The notes beneath the pieces are model-generated. The model was not told the origin of the DNA. It did not search any database and saw only the letters and a program-made list of their open reading frames with translations. DNA of 64,000 nucleotides from Phyllostachys edulis (lineage: Eukaryota > Streptophyta > Magnoliopsida > Poales > Poaceae). The position numbers were made by a program, and so were the translations under genes. Positions 46,301-59,700 of this stretch are shown piece after piece. The first letter of the stretch is position 1, and every line of letters starts with the position of its first letter. The stretch is taken from positions 70,155,739-70,219,738 of the forward strand of contig CM070548.1 in NCBI GenBank assembly GCA_036346405.1, read 5' to 3'.

Positions 46301-47750
46301 AAACCAAATAAATACAAAACAGAGAGAAAACAAACTCCAAAAATTAAATACAAATCTCCAGAAAATTGAGCCTGAATTTAGATTAATTTAGAAATATGAA
46401 TGGGCACAATCGGAGTTTGGATGAAGAAGATATGGCTTCTGGAAGATTGAAATAACATGAACTATAAAAATCATAATTTATGGATTTACTGGAATTGTTT
46501 TTCTAAATGAAAAAACCAATTATTGCATCAGCTAACGTCAGCGGAGAGATTTTAACCGAAAAGAAGAAAAATAAAGGAAATAAAAAATCCTTCTAACATG
46601 TGGGACCTACACATCATTGAGATAGCTCACGGTGGACTAAGTCTACTGAGCTAGGTTTTGGGTAGAGTTTGGATCTGCCACACACGCTTTGACGTGGCGG
46701 CTGACTGAGCAACACGTGGCTGACATGCACGCATGAGCGCTGAGGTGGCCGATGCGCAAGTGACACATCACCTCGGGTTCCGAGGGATCCGGTAAACGGC
46801 GGCTCCTCGCCGGCGGTGGAGGGGTGCTACGGAAAGCTGGTGCTCCGGTGAACACAATGGTGCGCTCACTGATGCAAGGGGACCTCTATAGTGGCCGACG
46901 GCAAGGTTTAGACGGTGGCTAGGTTTCGGCCTCGGTGGATCTATAGTTCCGGTGACTCTCTGTTAAGACCACGACGACAGGGGTGTAGCCCTCGACCTTG
47001 CGAACTCAACGGCAGCGAAGGAGAGGCTTCAACAACTCTGACGGCGGAGAAGAAGCTCGTCGGAGTTGCGGCGGTGACCTTGCTCTTTTGGCAGATTCCG
47101 ATGACTAGGGCTTCAACCTCGAGTGCTGGCGGTGGGGTTTGGGATGCAGGGACTAGGGACTCTCCTTCCCCTTCTATACGGACAGCCCAGAGAGTCCAAG
47201 GAGGATATGGTGAAGAGGTTCACGCGACGGCACGACGAAGGAAAGAGGAAGGAGTCTGATTTGAGGACGATGATGATGTGGCCATGCGGGGCCCACTCAT
47301 CAGCGAGGTTGGCTCGGGAGAAAGTGAGTAGCAAAAGGGGTGGCTGGAACTGATAGGTGGGACCAGCGCGAGGAGAGAGAAAAGAAGCGGGCTGCGGGGG
47401 AGTTGGGCCGAAAGAGAGAATAGGAATGGGTTGAGATTTGGGTTTCGGCCCAAAAGACTTTTTCGAGATTTTTAATAGCTTTTCCTTTTTAGAAATTACA
47501 GAAAATCCAAATAGCAATTAGAAAATAGCAAATAAACTCATAAAAATTCTAGAAAATATATGCAAGCACATAGAACGCAAATAAAATAATTTTGACGATA
47601 GTTGAAGTTGACATTAACCATATTAAATTGTTTTTCTTTTGAAAGTCTATATTAAGCTTTATTAAAATTCAAATAAAACTTTGGTGAATTTTTCCCGAGA
47701 GCTAAGCTACTCAAAAGGATTTTTAAACTTTAGAAAATTGGGATGTTACA
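43395..47750 (-). repeat. Solo LTR S1 (Tekay-like Gypsy), carrying CACTA-2
   Basis: On the minus strand it begins TGTAACATCCCAATTTTCTA at 47750 and ends GGTCCCGACT at 43395, flanked by CCTTC on both sides. Without the CACTA element it is about 3.07 kb. Its start is very similar to that of solo LTR S2 (TGTAACGTCCCAATTTTTTA). No gag or pol is present, so this is a solo LTR left by LTR-LTR recombination. Removing it rejoins the Tat leader so that the primer-binding site lies about 100 bases before the gag ATG, confirming the call. Confidence 0.75.
43825..45106. mobile_element. CACTA-2: complete non-autonomous CACTA element, 1,282 bp
   Basis: The ends CACTACTACAAAATAG and TCTGTAGTAGTG are inverted repeats with the CACTA signature. 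GTT flanks both sides (43822-43824 and 45107-45109), the expected 3-bp duplication. Both subterminal zones (43855-44150 and 44815-45095) are packed with ACAGACGGTT / AACCGTCTGTGAT motifs in both orientations. There is no transposase. It is the same family as CACTA-1 at 6692. Confidence 0.95.
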
Positions 47751-50700
47751 CCTTCACTCCATCGTCGCTCATGCGAACATGGCAGGGACTTGGGATGAGG
47801 AAAACTAGTTCGACTTGGCGGACTACTCCAACCTCGACATGGACACATGCATCCGTGCCAGGGATGAAAACGAGATGTTGTCATCATCCTCCTCCACCAG
47901 CTCACCATGCGCTGAGACCAGCGAAATTGACTGGATGGATGAGGATTCACAACCGCCATCTGTGGCCCTCACAAATGAACCTGTCGCTCTGACCAGTTCG
48001 GAATAGCCGAATGACTCAACAAGCCCGGTCCCTTCGACCAGCAAGAATGGCAACAGAAGCCCAACGCCGTAATCAGAGGGTCAATGTACTCTCAATACGA
48101 TCATGGGCGATCGGTATTCGCCAACAACTCCTACATGTTCCGGGGGCCAATCAACACCAAGTGAAGGTGTCAATGAAGCTACCATTGGTCGTGGACCAAG
48201 TGGGAATGATAAATCTCAGCATACGATCGGTAGTCTGCCGGATCTGGCTGAGTCCACCACAAAGCCCACCAGAGGTTGTAATCTTCGACCACTCTCTGTC
48301 GTGGAGGCTCCTTGCCGAAGCAGTGGAGGGCTCTCTATTAACTACGACGGAAGCTCGTCGGAGGACCGCTGTTGGAGGCACGAGGTTCACGCAATCGGAG
48401 ATACCAATCAAGGTATCATGCACGATCCTCCACAGCTTGTCCCGCCATCACATACTGATGGAAATGGTGCGAGCTCTCAAGCACCGAATGGTGGAGGTGG
48501 TCGAACTGATGGACGTCAATAAGTTAATTCACCCGTTCCTACCCCCATCGCAAGTAAGGGGTTAGATAGGGCAAACCAGAAGGCCAGGGGAGAATTCGAC
48601 TCATCGAACACCCACTGCAAGCAAGAATCCTCCACGACCTTTGGTAATAATACAAAACCTGCAACGAGATCGGGATATTTTGAATAATCCAGATCTTGCT
48701 GTAGCAGGAACTCCAGGTTATGCTGAGCTTGCAGGACAGGTATCGGAGATCCTCCAACAAACCATGTAGTATACAGAAATATACTGGGAGCAAAGGAACT
48801 CACAAAGCCATACCATGACTTCGTCCCAGCGCGTCTCCCTCAGCAGAGGGCAACATGGTCGTACGGAAGACCAATTGACACCAAGACCCCCTTGCAGATT
48901 CCGACCAGGGAATCACGAGGGATGAACGACCACTTGGTTCTGATGATGTTCACCATTGTCTGAATCAAATTGGTGGTCAAAGGCGTAACATTAGCGTCTA
49001 TGACTGGATTGGGACGTCGGATGCTAGGTATGCAAACATAAGAAACTGGTCCCCAACTGACTATAACCCAACTCCTTTTCAGAGAAGGCGCCATGACTCC
49101 ATTACAGGCCGTCGAGCGTTTTTAGCAGGGCTCCAAGCTGTTCGCTGGCTGGATAGGTTCCGACAAACCAACATATAGAAGTTCAATGGGACTCAGAATC
49201 TATTAGAATTTCTTCAAATCTATACTACCGCCATCAAAACTGCTGGTGGTAATAACAACGTGATGGTAAATTACTTACCCATGGTCCTTGAAGGGTTTGC
49301 CCGGTCATGGTTGCTCAACCTACTGGTCGGATCTATCTACACTTGGGAGCAGCTATGCGATACTCCGATCGCCAACTTTCAAGGGACGTTTGACCGCCCC
49401 GGTAAGGAGGATAATCTTCATCGGATGAAGCAAAAAACAAATGAAACTCTTCGACAATATATCAAGAGGTTCTGTCAGGTTGAAACTCTATCTCAGATAT
49501 CACAGAGTCTTCTATTATTCAAGCTTTTAAAGTAGTGCTGAGGAGCCGGTGGTTTACGAAGGATATTGCAATAAATCCTCCACGAACGACCGTCGAACTT
49601 TTCGACATGGCTGATAAATATGCAGTCGCTAGTGAAGCAGTCGAATGGTGCGAAGCTATTGATCGAAAAGATAAAATTCCCCAACCAGGCCCGGAGAAGC
49701 AAGAGAAGAAAAGGAAAAGGTCTCTTAAAAGTAAGAAGAATCGCAAGCCTAACAATAAAGAAGTCCTTGTAATTCCAGATAAATTTACCAAGGGCAAGAA
49801 AGATTTTTTCGGTCGAAACAAGGCGAAAGCTCTGACCAATGACTGCAAGAAGAACAAGAAGTGGTGTCCACTTCACCAGACAGCAGGTCATGATCTGCGC
49901 ACCCGTCGAGCCTGGCAAAGAAACTGAAGGATTACTACTCGGGTAAGAGTCCATTCTCGTCCGTAACAGAGCTTGGAGAACCAAGCTCCAAGAAGGATAA
50001 AGATGGTGACGAAGAGATTGAGTACCAGGAGCCGCAACACACTGTGGATATGATCTTGGAGGATCTTCTTTATATGACTGAAGGCACCATCTGAAAGCTG
50101 TGGAGTGGGAAGTGAACCTCGCCGAGTCTCCGATCAACATCAAGCCATCCAGGTGGTCAGAAACAACTATCTCCTTCAACAAAGAGGACTGCCCATCCCG
50201 TCGACTCGACTAGGTAGGTTCCCTATCATAGTCGAACCTACTATTAACAATTGTAAAGTTAATCGAGTTTTAATAGATGGAGGTAGCTCCTTAAACATTT
50301 TATTTACGGGAGCATTAGAAGAAATGCAAATTCATAGGTCAAAGGTAAAACCTGTGAAATATGCCTTCCATAGTATAGTTCCTAATTCTACCGCTAAACC
50401 GATAGGGTAACAATCCCTTTCGGTTACATTCGGAAGACCCGACAACTTCCGGATAGAGAAGATTCCTTTTGATGTGGTGGATTTTGAAACCGTATACAAT
50501 GGAATCCTCGGTCGTCTGACATTGGTAAAATTCCTGATAGCCACACATTACAGTTATCAGAGTTTAAATATGCCAGGACCTAAAGGGGTCATCATGGTTC
50601 GAGGAGATCGAAAAATGGCTTATGCATGTGATTGGAAATCCTTAGAACTGGTCGGTGAGTTTCCGACCAGGGAAACTAATCCGCCTACTATGCAGATCAA

Positions 50701-53700
50701 GCACTCGAGGCCAAAAATGGGGCTGTAGCCTTCTGACGAGACCAAAGAGGTTTCACAAAGGTGTTTCTCCGAAAAGCGCCAAAATGTCGTTTGGGTCAGA
50801 AAATGTTAGCACATCCACCCAAAAGGTACTGATCGGGGCAGGATTCAACTCCAAATAGGAAGAGTCGCTTGTCTCCTTCCTCCAAGCAAACCTGGACGTT
50901 TTCGCCTGACAGACGTTCGACATGCCCGGAGTCCCTAGGGAGGTGATCGAGCACAGGCTAGGACTCCAGCCTGACAAAAAAACCAGTTAAACAAATGCTA
51001 AGACGCTTCGCACCTGATCGGAAGGAGGCAATCTAGTCAGAGATCAACAAGTTTCTCGAGGCTAGATTCATTCATAAAGTCAACCACCCAGATTGGCTCA
51101 CCAACCCTGTAATATTTTGGAAAAGCAATGAGAAATGACGAATATGTATTGACTTCACAGATCTTAATAAAGCTTGTCCGAAGGATGACTTTCCCCTTCC
51201 ACGCATCGATCAACTTGTAGACTCTACTTCCAGGTGTGAGTTGTTACGTTTTTTAGATGCATACTCAGGGTACCACCAGATTAATATAAGCAAAGATGAT
51301 GAAGAGAAAACTTCCTTCATCATTCTATATGGTACTTACTGCTATGTTAAGATGCTATTTGGTCTCAAAAATGTTGGTGCGACTTTTCAGAGGTTAATAC
51401 AAAAAACCTTTAATCCTCAGATAGATCGAAACCTACAAGCCTACGTTGATGACTTGGTTGTAAAAAACATCAATGCTAGCGACCACATTTCTGACCTACA
51501 CGAGACTTTCAATAACTTAAGAAGGCATAACCTTAAGTTAAATCCAGAAAAGTATGTGTTCGGAGTTTCTTTTAGAAAGCTTCTTGGATTCCTAGTTTCG
51601 CCTAGAGGGATTGAAGCAAACCCAGCAAAAAAAATCGGCATCGATCAGATGCACCCTCTAACCATAAAGAAGGAAGTCCAAAAACTAACCAGCTGTATGA
51701 CAACGCTAAGTCATTTCATAGCACGGTTTGGTGAAAAAGGACTATCTTTCTTTAAGCTTCTTTGGAAACATGGGAGTTTTGAGCGGACTAAAGAGGCAAA
51801 TGATGTCTTTGAAGAACTTAAGAAGTATCTTACGAGTGCACTGATCTTAGTTTCTCCAAGATCGAGAGAACCATTGCTGATTTACGTGGCTGCAATGCCA
51901 CAAGCAGTTAGCGGTGTACTGATTGTAGAACGTGAAAATGTTCAACGACCGATATATTACGTAAACGAAGTCTTACATAGACCTAAGGAAAGATACCCAC
52001 AGGTACAAAAGTTACTCTATGGTCTCCTTATGGCTTTAAAGAAACTAAGGCATTACTTTCAGGCCCACAGAGTGGTTGTATCGACCGGATATCCCATTGG
52101 TCAAGTTCTTGAAAATAGGGAATCATCAGGACGAATAGAAAAATAGGCAGTCGAGCTTGGGGTGTTTGACCTCCATTTCATCTCACGAACAGCAATCAGG
52201 TCCCAAGCAATAGCAGAATTTATTACCAAATGGACAAACCCTGAACCCACCCAAGAGCCCGAGTACGAACACCACGATGAGTGGTCAATATATTTTGACT
52301 GTTACTTGATGCTCAAAGGCTCGGGGGCTGGAGTCGTCTTGATATCACCTACAGAAGAACACATCAAATACATCATTCAACTAAACTTTCCTACTACAAA
52401 CGATGTAGCAGAATACGAAGGTGTACTGGTAGGACTCTGAGCAGCCAGAACACTCGGGATTTGCAGATTACTAGTGAAAGGCGATTCTCAACTTGTAGCG
52501 AATTAAGTCGACAACGAGTATCAATGCTCAAGTACCAAGATGTCATCTTATTTGGTGGAAGTACGAAAACCCGAAAAGCACTTCTTCGGTTTCCAGATCC
52601 AACATATTCCTAGAAAGAAAAACTTTCTGGCAGACCAGCTGGCACGGATGGCCTCCACGAGGTCACCTGTCCTGCCCGGAGTTTTTCTCGAGCAACTCGA
52701 TTCACCCTCGGTAGTCGGGCATTCCGAGGACATAGATGTTCCACTAGAGGTCGTACAAATCGATCCTAAGGACATGGATGTTCCACAGGAGGTTGTAACG
52801 CACGATCCCGGTAGAGATTAGATGACATCGATCTACAATTATCCTCAGCATGGCATTATTCCCGAAGATGATGTAGATGCTGATCATATAGCTCGAAAAG
52901 CCAAATCATACACTCTGATCAAAAGTACCTTGTATAAACGACGATCTCACGGAGTGTTGATGAGATGCATATCTCAAACAGATGGCTTTAAGTTGCTATC
53001 CGACATTCATGGAGGAGTCTGTGGAGCACATCCTTCCTACAGAATACTGGTCGGTAAAGCCTTTAGGCAAGGATGCTACTAGCCAAACTGCCCTTCATGA
53101 TGCAAAAGAGCTCATGACAAAGTGCGTACAGTGTTAATTTTATAGTCGACAAGTACATCAGTCGTCACAAGCTTTGCAAACAATACCTTTTTCTTGGCCT
53201 TTTGCAACCTAGGGATTGGACATTCTGGGACCTTTCCCAAGAGCACCTGGGGGGCTTCGAATTCTTTTTCATCATGATTGGCACGTTCACAAAATGGATA
53301 GAAGCTGAGCCAGTTGTTAAAACAATAACTAAAGCCGCTAAGAGGTTCCTCACAAAAAATGTGATCACACAATTTGGTATACCCAGTCGTATAATCACAG
53401 ATAACAGTACCCAATTCTCTAGCGAAATTTTTTAGGAATTCTGCGAGGATCTAGATATCAAGGTACATTTCGCTTCTGTCACTCATCCGCAGAGCAATGG
53501 AGCAGTCGAGCGAGTTAATGGTACCATAATGCAATGAGTGAAACACCGAGTATTCGACCAGTTAACAAAATAGTCAGGAGCTTGGGTTCAAGAACTTCCT
53601 TTTGTTTTATGGGCCGTTCGAACCACAACCAGTCATGTGACTGGTGAAATACCATTTTTTCTAGTTTATGATGCTGAAGCCATGCTTCCTCTTGAACTAA

Positions 53701-56700
53701 AAATTGGCTCTGCTCAAACTAATTGTTTCAATGACAACGATCCGGTAGAGCGAAGACTCGATAACATCAATTCCCTTGAAGAACGACGAATCCAAGCCCT
53801 GATATGATTAGCGGTTTGCCAGCAAGCCATGCGAAGGTACCACAGTCGTAAGGTCAAACCTCGCAATCTAGCTATAGGTGATCTGGTTCTACGAAAAATT
53901 CAGAACCAGGCTAATCACAATAAACTTTCTCCCAACTGGGAAGGCCCATACACTATGGTCGAAGTCACCAAACTTGGTTCGGTACGACTAGCCATGTCAG
54001 ATGGACGTATTTTGTCTAATTCATGAAACATTGACCAATTGCGTAAGTTCTTTGTATAAATGAATTTTACATTCTGTCAATTTCAATAAAGATTTATCAT
54101 TTCTTTACTTCCTTTGATGAGTGATATTGTTTATATGATTGTACCCATAATCTGGTTGCATACTATTGTTATTTAAATTGGTCGCAGAAGATCCATGTTC
54201 TCTCTGATATCCTTCTAAAAGGATCTTTTTTACTTTCCTGGCCTTAACTTAATCGTCACAAGCCAAAAAGGTCCTAGACGTGACCATCGCAACTATGGTT
54301 CTCACGCGTGACTATACACTCTTTTCTTAAAGAAGCAAACAAGTAAAAGAGCGTAACACAAATAGTTAATTACATGCTTTAAATTTCGTGACGTACATCA
54401 TAAGTCAAAAGGATAAACAAAGACTTTATTGATAAAAGAAAGGTAAGTTTTACATTTATAATTCTTATATTACAATAGATTATTCCTTAGGATTACCAGA
54501 CTGGTCGGTGCGCGTCGGAGATCTGACCTTCATTTCCTCTACAACCTTGTTTCTGAGAGATGTCATTTCCTCGAAAAGCTTGGCTGCTTCATCTCCCGAG
54601 TAGTTGAAGTCTTCGTCAACGGCTTGGAGATGAACGGAGGGGTCGGAGGCCTTCAGCTTTGCCAAAGCAAAACTGACTCAATTGACGACAGCTTCCTTTA
54701 ATGTTTGTGCGAGGTTCTCCCGAGTAGTCTTGGGCAGGCTTATGAGGTCTTCGAGCTGTTGGCCAAGGAAGTTGATCTTCTTCGTGGGATCTCCTAAGAT
54801 GGGCAGTTGCGCTCCCGATCCCATGTTGAAGAGCATCTTGTTGAGAGCCTTGACATTCTCTTCAAGATTCTGCCCAAAGGCTGCCTCCTTGCCACGCTCG
54901 AACTCAAGAGTTTTTTCTGCTCTCTTCAATGCTTGAGTTTGCTCTGCATGAGTAGACCAAAGAGTGAATACATACAATTAGAAAAGATAGTACCCTGGTC
55001 GAGCCTACGACCGGTTACCTTGAATCTTCTTCTCGGTAGTCTCAAGGACTTCCTAGTGCCTGGTCGTCAAGTATTTAATCAACCGGTCCTTGTTTTGGCA
55101 TTCTTCTTTAAGCTTGGTTATTATGGCTACCTTAGCCATAACCTCTTCTTTAAGTTTCTCTGAATCTATCAAATGTGATAAATGGAGAAATTAATCAATA
55201 GAAAAGGAGCCAGGTGGTAAAGAAGGGGAGAGAAAGGCACAAAGAGAGTACTTACTTTCTAATTCGGAGTTCTTTTTCTCCAAGATTTTTATTCGCTGGG
55301 TCAGTCCTCCAACCATAGTGAAATTTTCCACCAAATTCTACAAAAATAGTAGACTCCTTTTAAGTTTTTGATAAATTTATGGCAAAGGCTATTAAAAGTG
55401 GTCGTGTATACAAACCTGGATCGCCATGTTGTTGTATTTGGCGAAAATAGAATAGGGACTCATCTATGCTTGACGATCCGATAGTCTTCCCCAAGCCTCA
55501 TCAAGTTCTTCATCATTTAAGATCCGAAGACGATGACAAAAGTTGCCAGGAGGAGGAGACCTCCCAACAGGGGTTGGAACCTGTTGGGATTCCTCAAGAA
55601 CCTCCACCTCCATAGGTGGGGTTGGAACCACCACGGGTTCTTGAGCAGGCACTGGCTTTGCCACCTGCTCGAGGGTAGGCTCGACCTTCTTTTTCTCAGG
55701 AAGGAACACTGGAGGACCTATAAAGAAGAAAAGAAGATTAAGACTCTAGAATAATGGAGGTAAGTACTTACATAAGTTTTTCTTTCATGTATAAATACTT
55801 GGTCGTCTTCTTGGTCTTGAGCTTGAAGCGCGCTGGAGCAAAGTCTGTTGCGCTCTCCTTCCTTTTCTTCTTCTCAACCGACTTCACCGGTCCTGAACCG
55901 GTAGGGCTGGTTAGACCCCTCACATCCACTGACTTGAGGTCGAAAGAAATATTCTTGACTAACTGGTCGAGAATATGATCCCTGACCATCGGGTCGGAAG
56001 GTGTAGTCTTGTCGGACTCCAGAACAATTGCTTTGGTAGCAACTGACAGGTCGTGAACGACCACTCTAAGGCCTACGACCTCCGCAGTTTTTCACTACGG
56101 GTTCTCTTTTTCTCCCACCTAAGTCATAAACATAATTGGATTAGGTGATAAAATTTCCATCTAAGATATATGCTACATCATCTTGAGTGGCCGTAGAGCA
56201 GGAGTCAGTCGGAACAGTGGTAAGAGTAGAGCCATCATTGGACTCTTTTTCCCTTAAGCCGACCGCCTGCATATTAGAGCATAATCAAATACTGATCAAA
56301 GAGCATATAAAAGATGAGGAAAAAATTGATATTTACCTTAAGTCTCCTAATCCTCTCTTCTAGAGAGACAACAGCCAGAATATTGGGGAAAATAGCCTTC
56401 ATATCATGCTCCTCAGTGCAGATAATTTTGATCTGCTTTCTGACCTCGTCAGAAGAAAGGGCTTCAAAATTATAAAGAGGTTTCAAGGTTACAAAATAAT
56501 CAATTAAATAAACTAAATTGGTCAGGATTTTTCAGAACTTACCTTCCCTGAAATCCCTAGTCGCTTCGTCACGACCAATATGCTAGAGCAGGGAGTGTGA
56601 TCGGAGCTTCAAGGGACTAATTCAGCACATGAAAAAGTCCCTAACCACATGCCAGGCAGTCAATCCCATGGCACTGAGGTCTTGGATGGCATCGAACACC

Positions 56701-59700
56701 CTTTCAACCTGTCCTTCCTTCTTTTTGGTGGACCGCCAGTGTAGGTTCTCACTCGCCACTTTGCCGGCAAAGTAGAGGCCATCCTCTTTCGTGACCGTCA
56801 TGTAGAATAGGCTTTTATTCCATGACAACCACGAGGACTTTGGGTACATACGGATGTACTCATCGGCCTTCTCGTCGTGGAGTCACAGCGAGCATTCCCC
56901 AGGTCCGGTCGCCGATTTCCCTGACCTCACTGTCCTATATAAATATCTGAAGACCTTCAGACTTGGCCAGATCCCCAGGTATACCTCGCAAAGGTAGACG
57001 AAGATGATGAGATTGGCAATGGAGTTGGGGGCTATATTCACCAACTCGACCTCGTAATACTCCAAGACTCAGGAAAGGAACTTGCGAGCCAGGAACCTGA
57101 GCCCGCACTCGATGTAGGCGAGGAAAATCAGGATTTCCTCTTCTTCACGGCTCAGAAAGTGTTCTCCAGCCGCCAACCTCCATTTGATCAAGCTCTTGTC
57201 CGGAAGCATCCCGATCTCCTCCAGCGTCGTGAGTGTCTTCCCACTCAGATCCGAAACCAACTACTTGGTGATCGAGTCTGACATGATGAGATCTTTGAAT
57301 GGATGAACGGAGGTCGGAGGAAGCTTTCAACGAAAGAGTGAGAGGAGGTCAAAGAAGATTCTTCGCAAGAAGATGAAAAGGATTGGAGGAAAATTTGAGA
57401 GCGTAAAAACCCTAACGCCCTACACAGAGGATTTTATAGCCACAATTCCTTAACTGCAATCGGGAGTTACCCAAAATCCAACAGACACCGACCTTTTTTT
57501 TTCCAACGGACAGAAAAAATCTTCGGTTCCCAAGGCAGTTTCTTAATTTTAAAGTGAATACAGACCACCTCAACTATCACAACATTAAATGAGGGTATGC
57601 CTGATGCAACTTCATCGGGAGAGAGGGTTCACACGACCAATTCATTTTAAAGTTCAGGGGCTAGCTAACGAGAATTAAAATCTCTATGTATTACTTTAAA
57701 ACCTAATAAAAGACCATAAATCTTCGTGGTTGTAACCCTTAAGGCTAACAACCCCTGTGGTCGTAAGGATTCCAAAGGTTACATAATGGGTACCCTGGTC
57801 GGATGACGTCCTGTACCCAGTCCCCGACTAGATGACTGCTCGAGGAAGCAATGAACTGGTATCTGGATCTAACTCTAAGTATATTCCTTACCATGTGATG
57901 GATGCAACACATGTCATATTTGGTCCATATCACGCGCAAGGTAGTTAGGATCGCGATCCAAGTCTTAAAGTCTTACGACTCTCACGAACCCACGACGACT
58001 GTCGATCCAAGTCTTCTTCACGATCCGATCCTACTCAAGGTCGGTAGGATCGCAATCTACTCTTAGAGTCTTACGGTTCTCTGAACCCACGACGGCTGTC
58101 GATCCAAATCTCCTTGTCGATCCTACTCAGAGACTTAGGGCAATTTTTTTAGAGGCGCTTTCTTGATATTTTGTTTTAGAGCAAAATTTGTTGATATTAA
58201 TTTACGAGAATGAAACTATAAATAAATAAGGAGCATGCCAAATATTGTATCGATGTGGTAATGCTAGTACAAATATCTATATTATGGCATGAGCAATCTT
58301 GAGCTTGATAATGATAAGCTATTTTTATTCTTGGAGTATGTCTAGCTACTTTTAAGGAACAAACTTATAGTATAGATGTTAAATATGTGTATTTTTACAA
58401 ATCCGTAGAATCGCCGATTCTACGATTCGATCTCGATTCGATCCTGAAACCGTCGATCAGGCTCCCATCTCGACTCTGACTACCTTGATCACGCGACGCT
58501 TCATGGTCTTAAGACACTGACAGCAACCACCATACGGTTTAGTGTCTCAAAGACACTAACCGATGATCAGTTACTGTTTCGCTAATTGTAACTGACCCTC
58601 CGACTGGACGCGTCTCTTTCAATAGGCATCTTCTCCATGAGTATCTGCCACATCTTCAATGGTTATTTAAAGATAGAGCACAGAGGAACAAGGGCATCAG
58701 ATTGAAGCAAAGCAATCAGCATTAGATTCATGTTTCAAGTCTGATTCAATAGCATAGCAAGCATTACGCTCAGTGTAATTAGGATTAATCCACTGCCTTG
58801 TCGAGGGCACCCCCTGTAAAGGATCCAGTTCATAGCAATAAAGTGCAATCACATTCTCTACTAAGAACTCTTTGCCATTTTTCTTTGTTTATTTCGTAAG
58901 TCAGCGGCTCGATCGTCGACAATCCGCCTTCTGCACTTTATGACACTCCAAGCAGAGCGAAGAAGCCAGCACATCCAGCTGATGTTATAGACTGGCCAGA
59001 GCTCGGAAGAAGTCATCAACAGAGGAGTCCTCCTGGCGAAGCGTCTTCAATTCATGCTGAAACGAAAAGAACTAAGCATCGCTGCCCTTCTGGTATCGCT
59101 CACGCAAGTACTCTCAGATTTGATGAGTGGTTGTAACGTCCCAATTTTTTAGAGTTTCAGATATTTTTGAAAATAAAAATAACCATTTGGTTTTGTTGAA
59201 TTGCTCAAACTTAACTTGGAGATTTTGGAAATTTGCAGCGATTTAATATGAACTAATCCAACTTCAACTAATTCGAGATTGTTTTTCTGGAGTTGCTGGT
59301 GCTCTTTGGTGTTGAATCCCCTTCCTCTGTTCGGTCCTACCTCCCTCTCGTTTGGACCTCCCTCTCAGTCTAGACCTTCCTCTCGTTTGGACCTCCCTCT
59401 CAGTCCAAACCTTTCCCTCGTTTGGACCTCCCTCTCAGTCCAGACGTCCCTCTCGTTTGGACCTGCCCCTTTGTCCAAGACCTCCGGGTGGTCCTGGAGA
59501 CTTACACGACCACCCCTTTGGTCACGACCACCCCTTGTGTCAAGACCACCCTCTTAGTCTTTTTGCAAAGACCACCCTCTTGGTCTTTTTACAAAGACCA
59601 CCTCTTGGGTCACGACCACCCCTTTGGCCCGCGACCTCCCCTCTGGTCATGACCTCCCTTTTGGTTGGACCACCCTCCAGAGTTTTGACGGGCCCCACCT

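Larger units (their letters stand above)
43084..58921 (+). mobile_element. Tat-lineage Gypsy retrotransposon with antisense ORF, containing nested elements
   Basis: Plus-strand order: truncated 5' LTR (to 43316), primer-binding site, short leader (cut by solo LTR S1), gag, protease, reverse transcriptase, RNase H with a second RNase H-like domain, integrase, antisense ORF region, 3' LTR ending 58921. The RT-RNH-INT order defines Gypsy. The DGGS protease, extra RNase H and antisense gene between integrase and 3' LTR are traits of the Tat lineage. Without insertions it is about 10.9 kb. Stops occur in every gene. The left junction with Copia C has lost most of the LTR and part of the target, so no duplication is visible. 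Confidence 0.85.
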